This document shows positions 8,526-17,100 of a DNA stretch of 64,000 bases, one piece after another (the stretch's first letter is position 1; the number at the start of each line of letters is the position of its first letter). This DNA comes from Natranaeroarchaeum sp042663585. GTDB taxonomy: Archaea; Halobacteriota; Halobacteria; Halobacteriales; Natronoarchaeaceae. The stretch is from contig NZ_JBHTAN010000006.1 in assembly GCF_042663585.1 (NCBI RefSeq), positions 2,728,001 to 2,792,000 of the forward strand. Direction: 5' to 3'. The notes under the pieces were generated by a model. It did not search any database. It had not been told where the DNA came from and was given only the letters and a program-made list of their open reading frames with translations. Made by a program: the position numbers and the translations under genes.

Positions 8526-9287
8526 ATGTTACCACGACAACGCCGGCGAACGATCGTCGAGTTGGTCTCCGAACGCGACGGCTGTTCGGTGACCGAGCTA
8601 GCCGAGGAACTCGAGTTCTCGGAGGCGACGATCCGGCGAGACCTGCAGACGCTCGAAGAGGAGCAGTTGATCGAGCGCTCTCACGGCGGTGCACTCCCCG
8701 TCACCAGCGTCGGCAACGAAGAGGCGTACGACCAGAAAAAAGTACAGAACCTGGAGGTCAAGCGCACGCTTGCCGATCATGCGATCGAGGAACTGCGGGA
8801 CGGAGAGATCGTCTTCTTCGATACGGGGACGACCACCATGCAGATCGCCAAACTTGCCCCGCACGACGGCTCGATCGTCCCTGTGACGAACTCGCCACTG
8901 CTCGCTCTCGAACTCGGCCAGGGTAAAAACGAGGTCAAGATCACCGGCGGAACGCTCCGCCGCAGCACCAAAGCGCTCGTCGGGCCATCGGCCGAATCGT
9001 TCATGAAACGGATGCACTTCGATCTCCTCTATCTGGGAACGAACGCGATCGACGTTGACGCCGGTCTTACGACGCCGAACGAGGACGAGGCGCAGGCCAA
9101 ACGGATCATGATCGAGAACTCGACGCGCGTCGTTCTCGTCGCCGACGAGACCAAGTTCGACGAGCGCAGTTTCGTGCAGTTCGCATCGTTCGACGAGATC
9201 GACCTCGTCATCACCGACAGTCGGCTCTCCGAAGCGTACCGCACCGCCTTCGATGACACCAACACCAACTACATCGACGACATATGA
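8526..9287 (+). CDS. glpR: DeoR/GlpR-family transcriptional regulator of fructose metabolism
   Basis: A 253-residue regulator. Residues about 1-60 form a DeoR-type winged helix (Q-R-R-R-T-I-V-E-L-V, then C-S-V-T-E-L-A-E-E-L and A-T-I-R-R-D-L-Q-T-L-E). The rest is the sugar-phosphate-binding DeoRC domain with F-F-D-T-G-T-T-T-M near residue 100 and Y-L-G-T-N-A-I-D near 175. In Haloferax volcanii the homologue represses fructose and glucose catabolic genes in the absence of sugar phosphates. Here its stop overlaps the start of 1-phosphofructokinase (ATGA at 9284-9287), the same arrangement as the haloarchaeal glpR-pfkB operon, which makes the functional assignment strong. Confidence 0.92.
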   Translation: MLPRQRRRTIVELVSERDGCSVTELAEELEFSEATIRRDLQTLEEEQLIERSHGGALPVTSVGNEEAYDQKKVQNLEVKRTLADHAIEELRDGEIVFFDTGTTTMQIAKLAPHDGSIVPVTNSPLLALELGQGKNEVKITGGTLRRSTKALVGPSAESFMKRMHFDLLYLGTNAIDVDAGLTTPNEDEAQAKRIMIENSTRVVLVADETKFDERSFVQFASFDEIDLVITDSRLSEAYRTAFDDTNTNYIDDI

Positions 9288-10198
9288 TCCTTACAGTCAC
9301 GCTCAACCCCGCGATCGATCACACGCTATCGCTCTCTGAACCACTGGTCGACGGCGACGTCGCCCGCACGAACGAGTACCAACTCCAATCGGGCGGGAAA
9401 GGCATCAACGTCTCGCAGTATCTCCGCCATCTCGACATCGAGACGACGACCACCGGCCTGCTCGGCGGCACCACCGGCCAGTTCATCCGCAACGAACTGG
9501 CCGATCAGGGGCTCGCCCACGACTTCGTCGACATCGAGGAACGGACGCGGTTGAACACGACCGTCCTCGCGCCGGACGCGGAGTACAAGGTCAACCACGA
9601 GGGGCCAACGGTCGACGACTCGGCCATCGACGAACTGGTCGAGCGCCTTCGCGAACACGACCCCGAGGTCGTTGTGGTCGGTGGCTCGCTCCCGCCGGGT
9701 CTCGACGTCGACGCCATCGACCGGATCGCGGAGGGCGGCCCCTGGGAGACCGTCGTCGACGTCGGCGGCGAATCGCTCGCCGATCTGGACGCCCACTACA
9801 GCCTCTGTAAACCCAACCGCGTCGAACTCGAAGCCGCGACCGGAATGCCCGTCGAGAGCCTCGCCGACTGTCGTGCGGCGGCCCAGGCGCTCCGCGAACA
9901 GGGCTTCGACCGCGTCGTCGCCTCCCTCGGCGCCGACGGGGCGCTGTACGTCGGGGAAGACGCAGTGCTGTACGCCGAACCGCTCGAAGTGGATGTCGTC
10001 GACACCGTCGGGGCCGGCGACGCCATGCTCTCCGGCGTCCTCGCCGCCTGGCACGCCGGCGCGTCCCCGGAACGTACCCTCAGCTACGGGATTGCGGTCT
10101 CGTCCAGACTCGTCGGCGTCGTTGGCACCGCAATCGAGGATCTGGACGACGTCCCGACGCTCGCTGATCGCGTCACTGTCGTCGAGGATCCCGACTGA
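9284..10198 (+). CDS. fruK: 1-phosphofructokinase
   Basis: Phosphorylates fructose 1-phosphate to fructose 1,6-bisphosphate with ATP. The 304-residue protein has the tagatose/fructose-phosphate kinase N terminus T-L-N-P-A-I-D-H-T, the substrate loop S-G-G-K-G-I-N-V-S near residue 37, G-G-S-L-P-P-G near 131 and the catalytic motif D-T-V-G-A-G-D-A-M near residue 243 with the base Asp. Coupled to glpR by a 4-base overlap. The next gene, on the opposite strand, is the class II aldolase that cleaves its product, so 9284-11311 supplies two successive steps of fructose degradation. No PTS components are in the window. In haloarchaeal literature it is often named pfkB. Confidence 0.93.
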   Translation: MILTVTLNPAIDHTLSLSEPLVDGDVARTNEYQLQSGGKGINVSQYLRHLDIETTTTGLLGGTTGQFIRNELADQGLAHDFVDIEERTRLNTTVLAPDAEYKVNHEGPTVDDSAIDELVERLREHDPEVVVVGGSLPPGLDVDAIDRIAEGGPWETVVDVGGESLADLDAHYSLCKPNRVELEAATGMPVESLADCRAAAQALREQGFDRVVASLGADGALYVGEDAVLYAEPLEVDVVDTVGAGDAMLSGVLAAWHAGASPERTLSYGIAVSSRLVGVVGTAIEDLDDVPTLADRVTVVEDPD

Positions 10199-10293
10199 CT
10201 GGCTCTCACTTCTCGCCTTCCTGTTCTCCACGGCTCTACTCACTCCTCGCGCGGTCTGGCTGCGACATGCAGCGCTACGAGTCGGTGGCGCGC

Positions 10294-10299
10294 AAAAAA
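10294..10299 (-). terminator. T-tract terminator of fba
   Basis: Six consecutive T on the minus strand, 20 bases after the aldolase stop codon, as expected for oligo-T archaeal termination; no strong hairpin precedes it. Confidence 0.5.
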
Positions 10300-10318
10300 G
10301 ACGGTGTCGGCGATCCGC

Positions 10319-11311
10319 TCAGTCGAACTTGCTCTGGCCGGCACTGCCCGAAACCTCGGTCAGGTCGGCGTGGACGTCCTCGATGCGGTCGCGGATCTCT
10401 CGACCGGTGACGCGGGGGTCGAAGTGGTCCTTGTTCGGCGACCAGTCGGTGTCATTGAAGAACGTATCACGCGAATCCGGCACGCCTTCCGGCGGGAAGA
10501 TGGCGTGGCGGTGCTCGTCGTAGTAGTCGAAGGCGGTCCGGGTGTACTCGTACTGGTAGCGAGTGTCCTTGTTGACCTTACAGATACCGTGCTGGAGCAT
10601 CTCTCTTAGCTGGTCGGGCTGGACGCCCGAGGAGCCGTGCAGGACGAGCGGCGTGTCCAGACCGTGATCCCGAAGCGCCTGTCGGATGTCGCCCGCGAGG
10701 TCGGGGCGAAGTTCCAGGTCTTTCCCTTTCGCGACGCCGTGTTGGGTGCCGACCGAAATCGCCAGCAGGTCACAGCCCGTCCGGTCGACGAACTCGACGG
10801 CCTGCTCTGGATCGGTGTAGAAGGCGTCCTCTACGTCGACTTCGTCCTCGACGCCCTTGATCTGGCCCAGTTCAGCCTCGATGAGCGTGTCGGCGTCGTA
10901 CTCGTCGACCATCTCGACGACCTCCTTGCTCTTTGCGATGTTCTCCTCGAACGGTTCGTGGGAGGCGTCGATCATGACCGAGGAGGGGATGTCGGTCTCC
11001 ATCTGGTACTCGATGAACTCCATGTCAGTCTGGTGGTCCATATTGAGGAAGACGCCGATGTCGAACTGCTCGGCGAGGGCGTCGATGTAGCCGCCGAGTG
11101 CTTCCAGGCCTGCCTCGGCGTCGCCGTTGCCGGCGAAGCGGCAGGCGCCGGCAGAGGCCTGCAACAGCAGGTCCGAGTCCTTGCGCGCTGCCCCTTCCAT
11201 CAGGCCGATCATCGTGTTCGGCTCTGCGATATTGGAGGCGATCAGGCCGAAGCCTTCGTCTAGCGCGTCGTCGTACACGGTCGAGAGTTTACTGCCGTCG
11301 TAAAATGACAT
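10319..11311 (-). CDS. fba: class II fructose-bisphosphate aldolase
   Basis: Zinc-dependent cleavage of fructose 1,6-bisphosphate to dihydroxyacetone phosphate and glyceraldehyde 3-phosphate. The 330-residue protein shows F-L-N-M-D-H-Q-T-D near residue 93 (Asp/His of the metal and active site), S-V-M-I-D-A-S-H-E-P-F near 113, A-I-S-V-G-T-Q-H-G near 196 and V-L-H-G-S-S-G-V near 232 (zinc His and phosphate loop). Class II enzymes are used by several haloarchaea for fructose degradation, unlike the class I enzymes common in other archaea. Convergent with fruK, and transcribed away from the Gfo/Idh/MocA gene through a shared 131-base promoter region. Confidence 0.93.
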   Translation of the reverse strand: MSFYDGSKLSTVYDDALDEGFGLIASNIAEPNTMIGLMEGAARKDSDLLLQASAGACRFAGNGDAEAGLEALGGYIDALAEQFDIGVFLNMDHQTDMEFIEYQMETDIPSSVMIDASHEPFEENIAKSKEVVEMVDEYDADTLIEAELGQIKGVEDEVDVEDAFYTDPEQAVEFVDRTGCDLLAISVGTQHGVAKGKDLELRPDLAGDIRQALRDHGLDTPLVLHGSSGVQPDQLREMLQHGICKVNKDTRYQYEYTRTAFDYYDEHRHAIFPPEGVPDSRDTFFNDTDWSPNKDHFDPRVTGREIRDRIEDVHADLTEVSGSAGQSKFD

Positions 11312-11340
11312 GGTAGTAATCTACCTACGTTGTCTTTCAG

Positions 11341-11370
11341 AGGCTTGGGTAATAATGTATTCGAAAGCCT
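11341..11370 (-). promoter_or_regulatory. inverted repeat flanking the fba TATA box
   Basis: AGGCTT at 11341-11346 and AAGCCT at 11365-11370 bracket an AT-rich TATA-like stretch (minus strand TACATTATTA, about 11350-11359) upstream of fba. The half-sites differ in sequence from those at glpR, but the arrangement around the TATA box is the same. Confidence 0.35.
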
Positions 11371-11442
11371 GCCCTCCGGGCTGGATGGGTCCCGAGTCCC
11401 TTCGACCAAGCTATTTTTACCCACCACGCTGAACCATTGCAC

Positions 11443-12441
11443 ATGGAATTTGGCATCCTCAGCACGGCGCACATCGCTCAGGACTCGGTAATCCCGGCGA
11501 TCCAGGCGAGCGACGCCCGGGTCAGCGCTATTGCCTCTCGCGACCCCGACCGGGCCGCGTCGGTCGCGGACGACCTCTCGATCCCACGGCGCTACGACTC
11601 CTACGATGCGCTGCTCGACGACGCCGATATTGACGCCGTCTACATTCCCCTGCCCAATGGTCTGCACGCCGAGTGGACGAAGCGGGCGGCCGACGCCGGA
11701 CTCGACGTCCTCTGTGAGAAACCGCTCACGGTCGACGCGAGCGAGGCCCGCGAGGTCGGCGAGTACTGCGAGCGCCAGGACGTCACGCTCATGGAGGCGT
11801 TCATGTACCGGTTTCATCCGCGGACCGAGCGCGTCCTCGAACTGGCCGACGAACGACTGGGTGACGTCCGGTCGGTCTCCGCGACGTTCAAGTTCCCGCT
11901 GTTCGGCGACCCCAACGATATTCGGCTCGACCCCGACCTCGCGGGCGGGAGTCTGATGGACGTCGGCGCCTACGCCGTCTCGGCGGCCCGCCAGTTCCTC
12001 GGGGAACCACACCGGGTGTACGCCCATACGGACGACTCGCGTGGGGCGGGCGTCGACACCGAACTCGCCGGGATCCTGGAGTACGACGACGGTGCCTCTG
12101 CGCGTGTCGCGTCGGGCTTTGACACCGAGACGGTCCAGCGATACCGCGTCGAGGCACGCAACGGCTGGATCGAGGCCGAGAACGCGTTCGACGTTCCGGA
12201 CGACGAACCCGCCGAACTGGAGTACCTGATCGACGGGGAACACGGGGTCGAGACGTTTGCGCCGGTCGACCAGTACCGCCTGCAGGTCGAGCACTTCGTC
12301 GAGTGCGTCGAGGCGGGCCGCCGTCCCCGAACGGACACGGACGAGGCCATCGCGAACATGGCCGTCATCGACGCGCTGTACGAGAGCGCCGAGCGTGGCG
12401 CACCCGTTCGGCCGACTGAGACTGATGACTCTTCCCGGTAG
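11443..12441 (+). CDS. Gfo/Idh/MocA-family sugar dehydrogenase
   Basis: A 332-residue NAD(P)-dependent oxidoreductase. The N-terminal Rossmann fold begins F-G-I-L-S-T-A-H-I-A-Q, and the nicotinamide-site motif C-E-K-P-L-T follows near residue 93, with its Lys conserved. The C-terminal domain carries D-V-G-A-Y near residue 173, the family substrate-binding motif. Haloarchaeal D-xylose dehydrogenase belongs to this family and is similar in design, but substrate cannot be read from sequence and this protein is somewhat shorter. ATG at 11443 chosen over TTG at 11437; a TATA-like CTATTTTTAC lies about 30 bases upstream, suggesting a leaderless transcript. Followed after 42 bases by the AGE isomerase, which has its own TATA-like box. 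Confidence 0.85.
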   Translation: MEFGILSTAHIAQDSVIPAIQASDARVSAIASRDPDRAASVADDLSIPRRYDSYDALLDDADIDAVYIPLPNGLHAEWTKRAADAGLDVLCEKPLTVDASEAREVGEYCERQDVTLMEAFMYRFHPRTERVLELADERLGDVRSVSATFKFPLFGDPNDIRLDPDLAGGSLMDVGAYAVSAARQFLGEPHRVYAHTDDSRGAGVDTELAGILEYDDGASARVASGFDTETVQRYRVEARNGWIEAENAFDVPDDEPAELEYLIDGEHGVETFAPVDQYRLQVEHFVECVEAGRRPRTDTDEAIANMAVIDALYESAERGAPVRPTETDDSSR

Positions 12442-12483
12442 CTCGGCACCGGGATTTTTATCGCCCCGTCGCAACACCTCAGT

Positions 12484-13674
12484 ATGGTAACCGACGGGAA
12501 CTATCGGCAGCAACCATGGCTCGAAGACGAAATCGGGCGCATCCTCGGATTCTACTATCCCGACTGTCTCGACGATACGCACGGCGGGTACGTCGCTCAG
12601 TTCGACGAAGCGACCGGCGGGATCTACGACCGGGAGTCGAAACACCTGGTCGCCACGGCACGCTTCGCCACGAACTTCGCCCTGGCGGATCGGCTCGGCG
12701 GGCCGGAGTGGTGCCGACCCGCTGCCCAGCGCGGGATCGACTTCCTCCTCGACACGCATCGGGACGCCGACCGGGGCGGGTTCCACTGGCTGCTCGACGG
12801 CACAGATCCGGTCGATTCGCGTCGGATCTGTTACGGTCATGCCTTCGTCCTGCTGGCACTCGCTCGCGGGGCCGAGGCCGGGATCGATCGTGCGACCGAG
12901 GAACTCGATGCCGTCTACGACCTCATCGACGAGCGGTTCTGGGAGCCCGATCACGGCCTCTGCAAGAGCGCCTATGACCCGGACTGGACGAGCGCGGAGG
13001 AGTACCGCGGCCAGAACGCCAACATGCACACCTGCGAGGCGATGATCGCTGCCTACGAGGCTACCGGCGAGGAGACGTTTCTCGCCCGTGCGATGACGAT
13101 TGCAGAGTCGCTCACGGTAGCGCTCACCGACGATACCGACGGACTCGTCTGGGAGCATTACACCGCCGACTGGGAGCACGACTTCGAGTACAATCGCGAC
13201 GACCCGACGCATACGTTCCGGCCGTGGGGCTACCAGCCCGGACATCAGATCGAGTGGGCGAAACTGCTCGCCGTGCTCTCACGCTACCACGACGCCTCGT
13301 GGCTTGTCCCCCGGGCAGTGGAGCTCTTCGACGCCGCTATCGAGCACGGCTGGGACGACGACCGGGGCGGGTTCTACTACTCGTTCGACCTCGACCGCGA
13401 TCCGCTCGTCACCGAGAAGTACTCCTGGGAAGTCGCAGAGGCCATCGGAGCCGCTGCCGCCCTCGCCGACCGGACCGGCGAACAGCGGTATCTCGACTGG
13501 TACGACCGCTTCTGGGCCTACGCCGACGAACACCTGATCGCGCCGGACGCCCGCAACTGGTACACGAAAGTCACCGAGGAGAACGAGCCAGTACCGACGA
13601 CGGACGGTGTCGCCGTTGAACCGGGATACCATCCGATCGGTGCGTGTTTCGAGGGGATCCGCTCGCTGGAGTAA
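12484..13674 (+). CDS. AGE-family sugar isomerase/epimerase
   Basis: A 396-residue protein of the N-acylglucosamine 2-epimerase superfamily, built as an alpha/alpha barrel. Visible motifs include G-G-Y-V-A-Q-F-D near residue 33, Y-G-H-A-F-V-L-L near 119, N-A-N-M-H-T-C-E-A near 178, W-G-Y-Q-P-G-H-Q-I-E-W near 248 (catalytic His in the GHxxEW motif) and K-Y-S-W-E-V-A-E-A near 317. Family members interconvert N-acetylglucosamine/N-acetylmannosamine, mannose/fructose or sulfoquinovose/sulfofructose. With the PfkB kinase, fruK and aldolase nearby, mannose-to-fructose type isomerisation is the most attractive hypothesis, but it is inference. TATA-like TTTTTATC lies about 30 bases before the ATG. 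Confidence 0.82.
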   Translation: MVTDGNYRQQPWLEDEIGRILGFYYPDCLDDTHGGYVAQFDEATGGIYDRESKHLVATARFATNFALADRLGGPEWCRPAAQRGIDFLLDTHRDADRGGFHWLLDGTDPVDSRRICYGHAFVLLALARGAEAGIDRATEELDAVYDLIDERFWEPDHGLCKSAYDPDWTSAEEYRGQNANMHTCEAMIAAYEATGEETFLARAMTIAESLTVALTDDTDGLVWEHYTADWEHDFEYNRDDPTHTFRPWGYQPGHQIEWAKLLAVLSRYHDASWLVPRAVELFDAAIEHGWDDDRGGFYYSFDLDRDPLVTEKYSWEVAEAIGAAAALADRTGEQRYLDWYDRFWAYADEHLIAPDARNWYTKVTEENEPVPTTDGVAVEPGYHPIGACFEGIRSLE

Positions 13675-14101
13675 CGAGTGTAGGATAGCTGCTGCCTGCG
13701 AAATATTTATAAATTAATACTTCTAACTTACGATACGATATCTAATACTTTGGCTCGATACGACACCGATGAAGAGATTTCGACGGAGAAGCCTGTATAT
13801 TAGCTCTATCCGATTTTGAGTTGGTAATAGAGTGTCGTTGTCTACTCGACCGACTGCTCGATAGATCGAACCGAGAGATGGCTGTTTCACGGAATACTGA
13901 GATGTTGACGGCTTTCAAGCGCTCATACGCTATACCGACGTAGATACTATCGGAGAAAATTAATAAGATATACTGGTATACTTCCCATCTGTTTGTTCTC
14001 CACTGCCGCGGCTGAAACCGTACTCACGTGTCCTGTCCAAGTTGACCACTTTCACTCACCTTTGCCAAGGTTCATAGGCGATGACGCGCTACAATTCTGC
14101 A
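13675..14101. other. AT-rich intergenic spacer upstream of mcm
   Basis: 427 bases, clearly more AT-rich than the surrounding genes, with stops in all frames. I looked for a tRNA or other stable RNA: a GGTTCGAT word on the minus strand near 13867-13874 lacks pairing T-arm flanks. A small palindrome TATAC-TG-GTATA lies near 13970-13981. The right end must hold the mcm promoter. The spacer separates the sugar block from the replication/repair block. Confidence 0.5.
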
Positions 14102-17100
14102 ATGGCGACAGCGGAGAATACTGAACTCGTAGACGCCTTCGAGCAGTTCTACCGCAACTACTACCGCGACGAGATCGGCGAACTCGCACAGAAGTACCCG
14201 AACGAGAAGCGCTCGCTGTATATCGATTGGGACGATCTCTACCGGTACGACCCCGACCTTGCGGACGATTACCTCTCACAGCCCGAACAGCTACAGGAGT
14301 ACGCCGAAGAAGCACTCCGGATCTACGACCTCCCCGTCGACGTCAGCCTCGGCCGGGCACACGTCCGGATGTACAACCTCCCCGAGACGACGGATATCCG
14401 GCTGATCCGCTCCCGGCACGTCGGCCAACTGCTGTCCGTCTCCGGGATCATCCGCAAGGCGACCGACGTCCGGCCGAAAATCGAGGAGGCCGCTTTCGAG
14501 TGCCAGCGCTGTGGCACGCTGAACTACATCCCCCAGTCGTCGGGCGACTTTCAGGAACCCCACGAGTGTCAGGGCTGTGAGCGACAGGGCCCATTCAACG
14601 TTAACTTCGATCAGTCCGAGTTCGTGGACGCACAGAAACTCCGCGTCCAGGAGAGCCCCGAAGGACTGCGCGGCGGCGAGACGCCACAGGCCGTCGACGT
14701 CACTATCGAGGACGACATCACCGGCGAGGTGACGCCGGGCGATCACGTCACCGTCACCGGAATCCTCCACCTCCAGCAGCAGGGCAACCAGCAGGAGAAA
14801 TCGCCGATCTTCGACGTCTACATGGACGGCGTTACCGTCGAAATCGAGGACGAGCAGTTCGAGGATATGGACATCAGCGAGGAGGACAAAGCCGAAATCA
14901 TCGAACTCTCGCAGTCGCCGGACATCTATGAGAAGATGATCGATTCGATGGCCCCCTCGATCTACGGCTACGAGCAGGAGAAACTCTCGATCATCCTGCA
15001 ACTGTTCTCCGGCGTCACCAAGCACCTCCCCGACGGTTCGCGGATCCGCGGCGACCTGCACATGCTACTGATCGGGGATCCCGGGACGGGTAAGTGTGTT
15101 CGCGGCGACACGACCGTGACGCTGGCCGACGGCCGCGAACGACCGATCAAAGAGATCGTAGAAGCCAACCTCACGGATCCATCCCCCGTCGACGACGGAG
15201 TGTACGACTCTCTCGATCGGGACGTGGTTTCTCTGGGTGCTGATGGAAGGTCCGAGGTCCGCAATGCGATGAGAGTGTGGAAACGGGAGGCTCCCGATCG
15301 GATGTACCGGATCAGGACCGCAAGCGGGTACGAACTCGAAGTAACTCCGTCGCATCCGTTGTTCGTCAGCCACTTCGGCGGGTGGGAAGCCCGTATCGCC
15401 GACGAACTACAGGAGGGCGATTCCGTTGCCATCTCGCCCGACAGTCCCGACCAACTGCTGGCTACGGACGGTGGGGCAATCTCGGAGACGAGTTCTGGCT
15501 CTGTGCCGTCTGTCGAGGGTCAGTCCGTAGAGCGGGATCAAATCGAATCCATCGAAGCCGTCAAACCGGAGTACGACTGGGTGTACGACCTGGAGGTCGA
15601 AGGGACGCATAGCTACCTTTCGAACAACGTCTTTTCACATAATTCCCAACTCTTGCAGTATGTTCGAGAAATTTCTCCTCGATCTGTGTATACATCCGGA
15701 AAAGGATCGAGCGCTGCCGGGCTCACTGCAGCAGCGGTACGCGATGATTTCGGCGACGGCCAGCAATGGACCCTGGAGGCCGGTGCAATGGTGCTTGCGG
15801 ACAAAGGCGTCGCAGCGATCGACGAACTGGACAAGATGGATTCCGGCGACCGGTCGGCGATGCACGAGGGGCTAGAACAGCAGTCCTACCACCCCGACAC
15901 CGAGGTGTTGCTCGCCGACGGTCGACGCGTCGAGATCGGCGAGTTCGTCGACGCGAAGATCGACGGTGACGAAACCGAAGTGATCGACGGCGTGGACTGC
16001 GAAATCGCTCCGGTCGACGACGTCGGTGTCCACTCGACAGATCTCGACTCCAACGAGACGACCAAGACGCCCGTCGATCGGGTGAGTCGACACGAGGCCC
16101 CCGACGAGTTCGTCCGCGTGACGTTCTCGAACGGTCGTGACGTCCTCGTGACGCCGGAGCATCCGATGTTCGTCGATGACGACGGCGAAATCGACACTGT
16201 CGAGGCCAGCAGTATCGAGGCGGGTCAGTACGTTCCCGCCCCGAGAAAACTACCCAACTCGTCGGCGACGGTACCGCTCGAGGACGAGCAACATATCGGG
16301 AAAGAGAAAGACGTCACGCTGCCCGACGGGCTTACGCCGGATCTGGCGGAAATCTTGGGCTTCCTGACCGCCGAGGGCCACAGCTATGCGGGCTCGTCCC
16401 ACGAAATCGGCTTCTCGAATCAGGACGAGCGGCTGCTCGACAGGATGGGGGCGCTGATGCGGAGCGTGTTCGGGATGAAGAGTACGGATACCGTCTCCAC
16501 GGACGGGACGACAACGATGCGGTGGGTCTCGACGAAGCTCTATCGCTGGTTCGAGCGGAACGTCCCCGAAATCATGGCGACGGCACGACACAAGCGAATA
16601 CCCAGCGCTGTGCTGGGTGCGTCCGAGGAGGAAATCCGTCGATTCCTCGTCGGTGCGTTTGCTGGTGATGGTGGCGTCGAGACCGAGGCAATGGCGCTCT
16701 CGACGGCCTCGTCGGGTCTCGCCGAAGATTACGCCGATGCGCTGTCGAAGATCGGTGTTGCCAGCCGAATCCACCACAGCGTGACTGAGGACTCCTGGAA
16801 GACGTACGTGATGGGTGACTCGACGGAGTCGTTCGTCGACCAGGTCGTCAAACAGGCTGATGATCGATACGCGGATGCCCGGGAATTTGCCGAGCGGAGC
16901 ACTGACACGCGTCGCCATCACGACGTCTTACCACCCAGTGCCGCGGAAGAGATCCGGTCACTACGAACACTGCTTGGGCTCGGTTTGACCGGACAGTTTT
17001 ATCCGAACGTCGACGACGGGTTCGGCGTCCAGATCGAAACCGTCGAAGCCGAGATGGCAACGCTTCGGGAGCGAATCGACGAGACGCGAGAATCACTCGA

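Noticed and set aside
11260..13245. Minus-strand open frame of 661 codons opposite the Gfo/Idh/MocA and AGE genes
   Set aside because: It is rich in Arg and Val with no domain, and the opposite strand carries two recognisable enzymes; a GC-rich shadow frame.
13850..13900. tRNA-like GGTTCGAT word upstream of mcm
   Set aside because: Flanking bases do not form a T-arm, and no acceptor stem or anticodon arm could be drawn.
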